Origin: Asterias rubens | Lineage: Eukaryota; Echinodermata; Asteroidea; Forcipulatida; Asteriidae | DNA length: 64,000 nucleotides | Reading direction: 5' to 3' | Assembly: GCF_902459465.1 (NCBI RefSeq) | Contig: NC_047080.1 | Coordinates: 4,503,214-4,567,213 of the forward strand | Shown: positions 27,901-39,700 of the stretch, one piece after another | How positions within the stretch are numbered: position 1 is the stretch's first letter | Layout of the letters: each line of letters opens with the position of its first letter | Notes under the pieces: generated by a model | Databases searched by the model: none | Told to the model about the DNA's origin: nothing | What the model saw: the letters and a program-made list of their open reading frames with translations, nothing else | Translations under genes and position numbers: made by a program

Positions 27901-29793
27901 TATGCCGTGATGAAGGATGGAACGTTAGGGTCTCATCAGTATCAGGAGGTACGTTTATGGCAGAGACCAACAACCCTTCGTAGGTCCATGTCTGTTGGTC
28001 ACCTGTTCAGGAGCCCCTCAGTAAGCAGCTCGATCTCATCAGTGTTCTCTGTAGGATCACCAATGCTTGGATCTCTCGACTTGGCAGTTTCCTTACGAAG
28101 GGGTACGAGGGCTCCTACCTGGATGGCTAACAGGGAGTTACCCTCCCCGCCGCCACCCGGCACATTCACGCCCGAATTCAACACGTACTGTGGGTCCCCT
28201 CGAGCAGTCCACCCACCATTTGCTGACTTCAGTACTCTGAACGATAACCCTACACCTTATGAGGACTTCAAAGGGAACAGGAGTTCATTCAACAACAACA
28301 ACCAAAGACGATCTGTGCTGTCGGCGAGCGAGGTACAGGGGCAGCTCTCCGAAGTAGCGTCTGAAAGATCCGCAAGAGAGAAGCAGGAGAATGAAGATGG
28401 ATATTTAGAGCCTGTGATCAAGATAAAGAGGTCTAGGTCTGAAGGTGACATCCTGGATGCTATACAGACAGATGACGATCAGAGTGCATCTCCGAGAGGT
28501 AAAAAAGCACACTCCCGATCCCGCAAAGCAAGAGGTATCTTTGCCACCCTGAGGAAAAGAACTAAGTCAAATACAGAAGGAGCAGTTACGAGTGGTGGTG
28601 GCACTGCAGTAGCAGAGCCTGAACAAGAACCCTCCAGATCAACTAACACTTCTGTTATGAAGCGCTCACAGTCAATTCCAGATATCCTCGATGAGGGTCC
28701 ACCATTGTTTCCCCAACCATACAAGCGCAGTCCCAATGTCTCCGGTGTGAAACCTGCTAGTCACTCAAGCGTTGGCACATCGCAGAAGTGGCGAAAGTTT
28801 GACCTTCCAAAGATCTTTCGGTCGAGTGGCAAGACTGAAGCCAGAGAGGATGTAGAAGGTGAGGGTAAGAATGACGGCAAGACGGAGAGGAGGACAAGCA
28901 AGTCTTCCCTGACTGATGTTCAGTCACCACCGAAGGCACAGGTTGGTCCTGTACCCTTCATCAAAGGAAATATTGTTGCATCTGAGAAGGCAAAATCGTT
29001 TGTGAAAGTTCGCTCTAAGGCTAGTCCCATCATAGCCTCCAACCCAAGAATGGTACCCTCATCTCCTGTGGATATGGGTGTCCCAAGAATGCACTCTCCG
29101 AATCCAGGAGCAACACCTGTTCTGTCTCAAGTCGGATTGGCCAACAAGGAAAGACTCCGTGAGGTCATCAATCGACCCCTACCGAGCCCGCCAACAGGTA
29201 ATGGCTCAAAAAAGACGCAAGTGAAGCAGTTTTCACCCGTTACGAAGCAAGGTAGCCCAGATGTGAGCAGGCCAGCCATTCCCCAAGTAAAGCGCAACAG
29301 TAAAAAAAAAACTCCTCCCCCTCCCCCGCCCCGTAATCTGGTGCAATCGTCCTTGCCTGCCCCGCCCCAGAACATGGTACAATCGTCCCCGCTTGCCCCT
29401 CCATATAACGTGGTGCAATCCTCGCCCCCTGTCCCGCCGCGTAGCCTGGTGCAATCCTCGCCTGACTGCGCCTCGCTCAAATCTTCCCGGACAAACTCCA
29501 ATGCCTCGGATTATGAGAACACTGTGACGGTGGACAGACGCCTGTCCGGATCGTCTCAACTCGCAAAGTCCTCCTCTTTTTCTGATCGGAGCCTCGGGAG
29601 ATCGTCACTGGACAACGTGTCTCTACGCTCCTCGCGTACAAACTCCAATGGCTCACAGTACGAGAACACCAGCTTCGGATCACTGCCAGCCGAAGAGGAC
29701 ATTTCCCACAGTCAAACCCGACGTCTTTCAAGTAGAAACTCAGGAGTTTCACTGAACAACACCGAACAAGATGTAGCGGACACTTTTCTGTAG
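21912..29793 (+). CDS. Dok-family docking adaptor: PH + IRS-type PTB + long tyrosine-motif tail, 8 coding exons, 1227 aa
   Basis: Exons 21912-21944, 22812-22995, 23265-23447, 23942-24054, 24690-24887, 25255-25369, 26073-26174 and 27038-29793 join in frame from MADEDVQVIYK to a TAG at 29791. Residues 10-133 form a PH domain (KGWLRKS, KKRYFVLL, NMDLWVFYLQ). Residues about 134-237 form an IRS/PTB domain, with LLAQWPLKSIRIF and FSVDAGRSAPMGEARYLF closest in pattern to DOK1/2 and placing it nearer Dok than IRS. The tail (about 990 residues) is disordered and Ser/Pro-rich. It carries YxxM at Y420, Y476 and Y598 (PI3K SH2 type), YENT at Y500, Y1135 and Y1184 (GRB2 SH2 type), and a PPPPPPR proline run near residue 1078. 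Expected role: membrane-associated scaffold recruited to phosphorylated receptors. Known Doks are roughly 300-550 aa, so the tail is unusually long. Exon 7 has a tandem AAG/CAG acceptor (26073 or 26076). Confidence 0.88.
22384..22510. mobile_element. Foldback element family F, copy 2
   Basis: CTTTCCGTATGGCGCCACCA pairs with an inverted end ending CTATACGGAAA. The interior shares GGTAAATTAGATACTATATT with copy 1 at 20811, in opposite relative orientation. Lies in intron 1 of the adaptor gene. Confidence 0.85.
25660..25930. mobile_element. tRNA-derived SINE family S4
   Basis: GGGCTAGATAATTCGGTAGG through AGGTTCAAGTCTGGC is a tRNA-like head (degenerate A- and B-boxes). It is flanked by the family segments GGGAAACTGACTTGG and CAATTTGTCTTTGTTCAACC. 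Confidence 0.6.
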
Positions 29794-32204
29794 CGGATAC
29801 TTTTCTGTAAGGTAAGCTTTTACTTTCAGTATTATGGGAACAAACTTTCATCACTGTTTCAAACATGCATCTAGACTTGTGTTGGAAAGTTCTACAAATG
29901 TGTTTCAACTGTTCTCGTGAATTAGGACAAAATGTTAAGTTTAGGTTAACTTTCTACAAATTTGCAAAAAATAGTTGAGGGCTCTATGTTTTGACCCTAG
30001 CAGAGTCATGCTAGAAGTCTACAGTGGATATGGAAAGACTCTGCGAGGGTCAACAAGGCGGGTGATTAATAATTGTTTCCATGGTTGGTTAGCAGTTTGC
30101 AACAGCTTATAAAATACTATTTTCTTGTTACATATATTTATAAATTTTATGCTGGGCATGGAGTTTCGCGCATATCGAAAATGAGAAGGCAAGTCTAATT
30201 TCAAGTACATTTCAGTACATTACAGTACTTTAGGACAATGTTTATTAAACAAAATTATTTACTTTCTTGCCTTTGGTAAGAAAACCTACTTTTGAATTCA
30301 GGGTCTATCCTTGTCTAAAAAGTTGCACATAGCAAGCAGGCCTTGCGCTTTCTTAAGACAAATTACGCATTTACAATGTTAAAAAAAACACTTTGAAACT
30401 TTTGCCATTTTTAATTGCTTGTTCACCCTATTTACAGTACATTTGAAATGGTGCCCAAAAAGTAAAGCACTGAAATCGGAGGTTTACGAGATGATTGGTC
30501 TTTGAATGCCAATTACCCAAAAAATACCCTGCCTTTAAAAAATGTTTATACCTTTTTTAACACTGTAAATAATTATTATAGTAAACTAAGTACTAACTTG
30601 AAAAACGTTGAAATTAATTGTTAATCTTAGTATTCTTTAAGTATTAAGTTTGACATCGCACGTTTATGTGATTGCTCCTGTTTTTTACAAATCTATTTAT
30701 TTTTATATGATTTTACTGTTTTTTTGTGTATGAAGATATTTTACTGTGTTTTTCTGAGAGAGAGTTTCCAATGATTTTGTCTAGTTTAATGGGTAACTGC
30801 AGTATAACCTTCAGAGAGTTTGGAGTTGTTGGAAAGTACGAGACAAAACTTGAGTAATTTTCATCAAGTACATTATAGGAAAGCTCCACATTGAAGATTT
30901 TCCAAATTTGGCAACAAAAATGCCGAAACTGTACCTTTAGTGGGTATTATTACATTTTCATGACTTGGGTCATTTAACTTAAAGGAACGTTACAGAATTG
31001 GTAAGAAACAAAAATCGTGAAGATCACAGATTTTCATTCAAACTTACACGGTCTGATGATGATGGTACATGTACATGTAGTAGAAAATATCCCTTGAAAT
31101 ATTTCTGTCTGAAATGTCATATTTGATGAGAAATAAATAATCTAATTTCGTGTTTGGAGTGTATCGCTCAGGGAGCGTTTTATTTGTTTTTGTTTTGGCA
31201 TCGATGCAATGCAACATTTGTAATCGGTTTTTCACTATTCTCTCGTGACCGAGATGGGCGATCGATCTCAAACTTCTACAGGTTTGTCAGTTTATGTAGG
31301 CCTATGTGGTGGGTTACATAAAGTGCTTACACTGCCAGCAACGTTTTTGCTAGCAAAACTAATTCTGTAATGTTCCTTTTAATAGACTAGCAGTTAATCT
31401 GCCTTGGGGAGTCAGCAGCAATACTAGTTTGTGCATGATCCAATTAAGTCCGCTGTTTGGATAAGAAATTACATAGAGATAACAGGTGTTAGTTGTCGGA
31501 TGAACAGGATGTTTTAATCTAGCCTCTTTAATTAATGGAGCTTTTCAATAGTGAATTCAAAAGAAATTGAATTTGATGGAGATTTTGTTTTTATATTTTG
31601 TTTTTTCTGTTCAAAATGGCCGCAAGAAAGTACTACATTTGTGTAAGACAGCCTAACGATTGTACAATTTTGTTTGTCAACTAAACTGTTATATTTTTTT
31701 ACCACTGCACTACTTATATCATACTTCTTTTTTACTACTTCTTACTCTTTGAGAATATTCAAAAGCATGCCATTTTGCATCTACAGTTTCAGGTAATTTT
31801 GGGTCATAATTAACCGTTCATCAAAATTGTTAATACTAATATTATATGTAAATGATTGACAAGTATATAACACTTTTTAAAATTTAGTTTTTAAGAAAAC
31901 TTGAAAAGACGTGTGTGTGTTGTTGTAAGCTCTATACTAATTTGGATTTATGAATTTGGCTGAGGTTGTGAAATAAATTTTCTTAAAGGGCTATATAATA
32001 CATATAATTATAAACAAAAGTCACCAGCTGCCAATGTTAATTCTTCTACTTCACGTATCTCAAACAACATTTTATAGTATAGCAGTACTTCTCAAAACAC
32101 TATTATTATTTAAGTTGTAAATTTGTGTGTTGATGGAAAACACTGCATTTTTTTCCCAAATGAATATCCCATAGAAGAAAATCAATGCCTCTACATGTAG
32201 TAGC

Positions 32205-32300
32205 TACCGGGCAACCTCAGTAGTCTAGTTGGTAAGACACTGCTCTAGAATTGCAAGGGTCGAATTGCAAGGGTCGTGGGTTCTAATCATGCCCGTGATA
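32205..32300 (+). repeat. tRNA-like SINE head with internal duplication
   Basis: TCTAGTTGGTAAGACACTGC is followed by TAGAATTGCAAGGGTCG, with GAATTGCAAGGGTCG duplicated in tandem. Related sequence is at 46365-46435. It cannot fold as a normal tRNA. Confidence 0.55.
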
Positions 32301-32649
32301 TTTTTTCACAGGACTCGGGGAAAGTACTGCGTATACAGTGCTAACACACGTAGGTGTATGGGTAAAAACCAATTTAATATTCTTTATCCCTCATGCAAAT
32401 TTAACATCTCTTATTAAAATCAATGTTTGTTCTCAATAGAAGCGCACTGGACTTGAGCTCTGAGGCTTCTGATCACATAAAAAATAATCTCTCAGAATAA
32501 ATAATTGTGCTGGTGGAAGTCAGTTTTTAATTCACAAAACAAACCGCATATCAATCTATATACAAGAATTGTACAAAATATAAATCAACAATTTATAAAT
32601 GCATACGTACAAATGTTTTAGTAATCCAGGTGAAGTATTTCAAATGATC

Positions 32650-33017
32650 TTTAAATTGATTTTGTTTTGCATCCTGAAAGGCTTTCACAGATTTACAAAT
32701 AACTTACAGGGTTTACAGAAGGTAGTGGTGAAATACTTCTCTTGAAATATTAGTCCATGAAATGCTTTACTTTTTGAGAAAACATTAAAACAATATCAAT
32801 TCTTGATATCGAGATTTACAGATTTATTTTAAACACATGTCATGACACGGTGAAACGTGCGGAAACAAGTGTGGGGTTTTCCTGTTATTTTCTCCCGACT
32901 CCGATGACCGATTGAGCCTAAATTTTCACAGGTTTGTTATTTTGTATATAAGTTGTGATACACGAAGTGTGGGCCTTTGACAATGCCGTTTACCGAAAGT
33001 GTCTAATGGCTTTAAAT
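32650..33017 (-). mobile_element. Foldback-related element family B
   Basis: Matches 42048-42429 in inverse orientation: AGGGTTTACAGAAGGTAGTG, CTTGATATCGAGATT and a terminal TGTCTAATGGCTTTAA. Family B shares the AAATTTTCACAGGTTTGTTA segment with family A, so the two are related. Confidence 0.75.
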
Positions 33018-33742
33018 GGATCGTCAGCTCTATTGGATAATCAGGCCCAGTCTGCAATCCAATTTTTTTTAAATATAAATTCAAAACAGATGTGCCAGAG
33101 TACTACTAGGCTAGTTTTTACTTGAAAACTGCAAAATCATGTCGTCAATTCCAGAAGGAGGAACATCAGGGTGATTTTTCATAACATTGCAACAACTTTT
33201 GCTCAATAAATTTGACTATACAATTGAAGCTTGACAAAACTTTGAATACAGTAAAAATGAAGTTGACATCTGAAAAAAAAATAAAGTATTCGTAGATCTG
33301 GACCCCCCAAAAATTGTTATTTTAAAATTTTTACATAATCCATTGTTCCTGATTAGTTTGTATCTGGATGACGTGTAATTCATGTACCAATTTGAAAAAA
33401 ATTACCACACTAGTGTTGCATATGGATATGGACCATAGAAAGAGAACCTGGAGAACGCTAAGCTTGACTGCCCCTTGTGTCAGCTGTAGACACAGGTTTA
33501 TCACACCACCTGAAACGTGTGTATGGCAAAATAATCATCATGTGAGCGCACATAGACAATGTCTAGGTGTGGTCATAGGGCAATGATCATGACGTCTCCT
33601 GTATGGCAAAACAAAAATGCCATCGATAAAATTGGTCTCACGATGAAATCGCACGCATAATGGCGCAATCAGCGTTCTCTGGTTCTATTTCTATGCTATG
33701 GACGGATTGCTGTATATACAATGGCAGAAGTAGACCTTCAAA

Positions 33743-36700
33743 TCACTTGCCCTTTTTAGAGCGTGATGACCCCCGCGACCCCAAGCCTGACCTCGAAGAT
33801 GAAGCTTGGGATGGAGGTCGTACCTGCTGCTGTTGGGACGGGGGTCTCCGCCCTGGGGTTGACGGTGGGGTGTCTGCCGCTCCTTGCTGTTGCGCTCCGG
33901 GGGAAGGAAGAGCAGGGGATGTTGAGGAGCTAGTTGGCTGAGGAGTGGTGCTGGCAGCTTTTACCTCACCAGGGATGGTGGGGGTCTCTGCCGCTTTCTC
34001 TGGGGTAGGGTTAGGGTTAGGAGTGGCGCTACTCCTCGAGAGGGCTCGTAGCTTCCCTTGGGTGTCTCGGAGCTCATCTTCAAGCTCGGCCATGCGGTCT
34101 TCGGCTTTTAGAGCTCGCTCTTCCGTTGCGCTGTCAAAGCAAATAAATGAGAGAATAGAATTATTATTGTTAGGCCTAATGGTTTATTTTATTTCAAATC
34201 AAAACGCAACCAAAAGGTTTATGCCATTCAAAGTTTCTATAAAGTTAAGAAAATTGAGATAAACAATAAACGTGTTAGCTGTAAACTACTTTGAATAAAC
34301 TTACAGTAGCTGGGCTTGCAATGTCTTGACAGCCGTCAGTGCTTCGTAGGCTTTCTCTGTATCAGGAGTAGGGGTACGAGGGCCTGCTTCAGCTTGCAAA
34401 GCTGCAATACGGGGCTGCAACTGTGGGATATATCGGAAACAATTCAATGAGCTTCTCTTCAAAATTGTTTAACATCAAGTCTTTAACCCTTTTGCAGCCA
34501 GAAACGGATTGTACTAAAAATGCCACTCAAATATCTACCTTTGGAGGTGGTCCGTTGGGTTCCTCTAGTGATAGAGTCCGTACGTTATCATCATGACCTA
34601 TGGCCTGAACCTCGCTCAAGTTGACCTCTTGACTGAGTGATGACTCTTCTCTTTCTGCAGGGGTCACTGCCACGGAAACCTGCTCCTGAAAAAAAACAGA
34701 CAAACAAATATTGATTGTATACATCATTACAAGGATACATCAAGTGATGGTTCTAAATTTACACGTACCTATTTGTGCTCGATGTAAAAGGCATAAATAA
34801 GGGACTCAATGTGCGGTGAAGAGGTTTATTACTAGTGGTTTAAACCCAACGTGGCCTGGTTCTTGATAGTTTTACCAAGACAAAGTCGAGGTAAATTATC
34901 AAGAACCACTAGTTGAAAACCGATTCAACATACTTTGATTCCCATTCCTTAAAAACCTTTTCAGTCAAAAAACATCAACACTTATGGTCAAAAAGTAAAA
35001 TAAATTTACCTTTTCTGCAGAAGCAGGAGTCTTGGGTTGTGTCTCTGACAGGACAGTTGGTGCAGGGGTCGCTGCGTCTGGGGTCGCCTCCGAGCCAACA
35101 AGCTGTTTGGAAATGAAAGAGACATCATGGATACAACAAAAAAATGAACTCAGGGCTCAAATTTAGGGGGAAAACCAACGAGACCCCATGGGTTGGGGCT
35201 GTATTGAGCATTTTTACTCCACCGGAAATAATTTTTATAAGACCAGAATCAAAAAGAGAAGACAAAAAATGTGTCTGTACAGTTAAACAAATGAGTAAAA
35301 ATTGGAGTTTAAAAAAGGCGTAAGAGAACAAGTATCTATTTTTTTTCTAAGGGTAGGTAGACTTTACAGAATAAATAGGTAATTGTGAGACTCAAAATAT
35401 TAAACAAACACGAGACCTCCAGACTTGATGTTCAGTCATTAAGGTCACTGCCTAACGCCAAAGTCGTCGGCTTTGCGGGCCTACATGTAAACTTTGAGCC
35501 CTTTCTACTCTGCTCGTCTTCAGGAGAATGCTTGACAATACCTACCTCAGCACCGTCAGGAACTTGAGAGATTGGCGCAAGCGTCACAGCAACATCGGAC
35601 GTTATTTCTGTGCTCCCTGGAGTAGGTGCAATCACTGGTACATAGTTTGGATCAAGGCATCGGAGATCCTCAACTAGTATTGTTGAAGTGTGGATCCATT
35701 CTGCACACTCGCCCTTCATACCGAATGAAAGAAATAACAACAGCATAAAGTTTTGAGGCATTGCATGGTGAGGTAGCGAAGGGTGTGTTTTCACGGCTGT
35801 AAACAACAACAGTTTCGGTCATTGGACAGTGATTGACCAATGCCCAATGCAACCAAAACTTTATTGGCCAGAATGCGACTATGGCTACGTACCTTGAGTT
35901 TCTTTAAATCACGTAGTTCATGATCAGCATCTTCTGCTCCTTCATCCAGCCTCTTCTGCATTTCTTCAGTCACAATATTGGAACAGCAACTACATGATAT
36001 AAAATCAAACAGACTATTGACAATCCTTGCTCAATCTAGTGGTTCAAACAAACCAATATATTTATACATTTATAGACCATAGAAGACCAAACTACAAATA
36101 CACAAATTCAAAGAATTTTACTTTCATCATTTGTTGTTATTAACTGTCTATGAAATTAAGGAGGGTTTTTTCTTATAAAGGCCTCATCAACTCACCCTGT
36201 AATATAATTTGAGAATCGAGTCAACTTGTCAAACATCACCGCAGACTTTTCCTGAATTTGTGGAATGGTGTCCGTGGTCGCCATACTACTCTCCACAGCC
36301 TCTAGTGGACTGTCGGGTTGATTGGGTGCCAGACGCAGCAGCACTTGTATAATCCAATGGACCATTTCTGCATGGAGTGTTGCTACCTGTTGATATCGGG
36401 ACAAAGATAAATTGTTGCATGGGTAAGAGCAGGGGCCAATTTCATAGAGCTGCTTAAGCAAAAAAATTTGCTTAAGCACGAAAATAGCTTGCTTATTTTA
36501 CACATGTTACTGGCAAAAATTTCATGCCATATCCTTGCTTGTGACTGGTATTTAGCTGTTATTCACTTAGCATAACAATTGAGTGGAGTCTTGGCCGATA
36601 AACTGATTTTACTAAGCAAGGATTTTGTTTGCTTAAGCAAAATTTTGTGCTTTTAAGCTTAAAAGCAGCTCCATGAAATTGGGCCCAGAGAATTTTAAAG

Positions 36701-39700
36701 GCAAAGTATACCTTTGGTTTTTCCAAGAACTTAATTCAAAATTTGAGTCGGAGTGACTCAGGAGTGCCTGTCTGAAATGGTGTGACATACATACCTGTTC
36801 AACTAGCTTTGAGTCTTCACTGTCGATCCCATTGGTGGTGCTAGAAAGCCATTTCTGGGTGCTTCGGAAAACGTCATCCATCAGAAGTCTGTCAAGAAAC
36901 CAATCAAATCATTCTCTTAACTCAAACCCAACAAGAACAATTCTTTGTTTGTTTGTTTGTTTGTTTGACTTATCTTGTTTTGATCTTTGTTTGATCTGTA
37001 TAGTTTTATAACAAAATTTTAGTCTTATGAATTACTCCCAATCTTTGTTTTGTTCAGTGTGACCCAGCCTGCAAGCTTTTGCGTTTATGGGTGATGCCTC
37101 CATACATTTTCAGTCTGAATTGGAACTTACTGCTCATGAGGTTTCCCCGCTGCTTTTAGCTCCTCCTTCTGCGTGCTGCCGACGCACTCGGCTGTCTCTT
37201 CGATTGTGACTAGCCAATCACTGAAGAGCTCATAGAGTCGCATCCACTCCCCGTCGATTGGCATAGCGCCCCCGTTTAAGATGGAGTTAAGCTTGGTGTC
37301 CCAGCTCTCTAGGGCATTGGCGATTTGGATGAATCCCTTGGCAGAACCTAGTAAGTCCAGAGGGTAAACAAAAATCAATGAAATAATGGCTTCTGACGGG
37401 CACCCCCGAACAACAGGCATGTGAGTACCTATCAATGAAAAAAGAGGAAAAGAGAAAACTGGACAAGAAAAAAAGAGGAAAAGATACTATTCCTATACTT
37501 TTGTACACAGAAAGTGAAGAAAAAAAGAGGAAAGTCAAAACCCCCAAAAAAGGAAGTCGCACATGCCTGAAACAAAGATGTTGACAAAATAGGGAGACTG
37601 CCAACATGGCTAGATAAGCTCAGTTGGTAGAGTGCCGGCACGATAACCAGGAGGTCTTTGGTTTGAATTCCGCTAAATAATTTTCTCTGCTCAACCCCAT
37701 TTGAAATAAAAAAGAAGACCTTGTACAGAAGTGGGGTGTCGTGGCCGAGCGGATAAGAGCATCGAATTCAAGCTCTGGTGATTCTGTTCAGCGGAATGTG
37801 GGTTCGAATCCGGTCGTGACACTTAGTTCCTTGAGCAATACATTTCGAGACCTCAAATTCTAAACTTGAGGTCTCGAAATCAAATTCGTGGAAAGTTACT
37901 TTTTTCTCGAAAACTATTGCACTTCAGAGGGAGCCGTTTCTTACAATGTTTCATACTATCAACCTCCCCCCATAAGCCACTTCGGAATTGCAGCTGCGCA
38001 TGTCTGTTACTGCTGACAATGGGTTTTGCCTATCTCCCGTGACCTTTTGACAATACCCGCTGGTATTGTCAAATGGTCACGGGAGATAGACAAATTGCGT
38101 TGTCAGCAGTAACAGACATGCGCAGCTGCAATTAGAAGTGGCTTATTACTCGTTACCAGGTAAGGTTTTATGCTGATAATTATTTTGAGTAGTTACCAAT
38201 AGTGTCCACCGCCTTTAACATATAATCTTGCTTTGCATATTTGGACTCTTTGAATTTCTATCTTTTGGCAACTCTGATTGAATAAATTTACTCACCATTT
38301 TCACCATTTACCCTGATGTGAAACTGCTTGTGCAAGGTATCACACTCCTAAGAATGATGGCAAAGATAGAAAAACAGAAAAGATTGTTACAATGATTATG
38401 ACAATCTTTGCAGACCTTGAAGAACAAAATACACTTCTAAGTTACTCCGAATTTACTTTCTTGACTGAAAATACATAATTATTCCAAAGTATCCAGCAGG
38501 TATTGTTTCATTTGAAGTAAGTGCAACTTTGTATCATGTTGAAGCGATTGTGGAACGGCCAACCATTGTGTGAATGCGTGAATTTTTGAACAAAATCTGT
38601 CTGACAGCATAAACTCATCACCAAGGGATCATTTGTTGATTGTATCAACAATAAGGCAATATCTGCAGTATTGTTAAATATGATAAAATTTTTAGTAAAA
38701 ATAATTCCAGTAAAAGAGGAATACATTATTAAATCTGCTGTGAAAATTTAGTTCAAGGAAATTGAGATAGAAAGTTATTGTTATTTCTCTGCAAAATGAA
38801 TTAGCATGCAATGATGCAAGACAAATACACAACGCTGTATCCAGTGCCATGAACAGATGGGCCCCAGCCCTCTCCCTCAAACGAACATATTCTGCCACTA
38901 ATTGCATCTGAGGAAAGAACTGAATCTTAAACGCAGAAAAAGTATGATAGTTTTAAAATATGGGGAAAACATTTTGAAAATCAAAGTAAAAAAAAGAAAA
39001 AAGATGGAGTATAATTCATTGTTAGGAAAGGAAAATGCAAAGTCGGGCTTACAATGAAGTATACACTAAAACTTACAGGTAAATTTACAGAGAAATGTTA
39101 AAAAAGGGAACAGAGAAATTTAATAAATTAAGAAAATTGACAATGAAGAATTTAACAGTTAGAAATTTGCAGAGGCACTTTAAGAAGGCAAAGGTGGACG
39201 ATAAAAAGCAAACGTTTCTTTGTCAGTTATTTACCTGTTTCACGGCCTGTTTGTATCGTAGCAAGCATGCAGTGCAATAAAACAATAAGCATTAGAATTC
39301 ATAACATAAGGGTGCATTTACAAATCGCAAACAAGACAATTATAGACATCCATTGATCAAAATCTTCAATATAAAAAAACATACTGCACTCACTGCAAAA
39401 ATTATACCAACTTGTCATATAAATTGTTGACCATTTAAAAAATTTACAAACTTTGGTTAGTTTATATCACAGCAAACAATAAGACACTCACCAAATGAAA
39501 ATTTGAATTTATGAAGGTTAAACCAAGACAAAGAGAACAAAAATATGAAAATGAGAATTTAACTAAATGATTTTTTTGTAAATGGGGGGTTCCACGACCC
39601 AATGTCATGAAGCATTAAGCACCTGGGCCCAATTTCATGGCTCTGCTTACCGTAAGCACAGAATCGGCGCTTACGAAAGCAGGGAATTATGTGCTTAGGG

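Larger units (their letters stand above)
29794..33742. other. Tail-to-tail spacer between the adaptor and AXDND1
   Basis: No conserved coding frame is recognised. The first AATAAA on the plus strand after the adaptor stop is at 31132-31137, which would give a 3' UTR of about 1.3 kb. A tRNA-like SINE head (32205-32300) and a family B element (32650-33017) are inside. The remainder is AT-rich unique sequence. Confidence 0.5.

Noticed and set aside
28479-29908. Minus-strand frames of 85-143 aa, one Gly-rich
   Set aside because: Antisense shadows of the adaptor's large last exon, including its Pro-rich stretch.
34000-34025. Telomere-like GGGTTAGGGTTAGG
   Set aside because: It is inside the AXDND1 last exon, where the reverse strand encodes Pro-Asn repeats (TPNPNPTP) in frame, so it is coding low complexity and not an interstitial telomere.
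33660-34262. Plus-strand frames over the AXDND1 last exon
   Set aside because: Antisense to an in-phase coding exon. The minus-strand frame continues properly into upstream exons.
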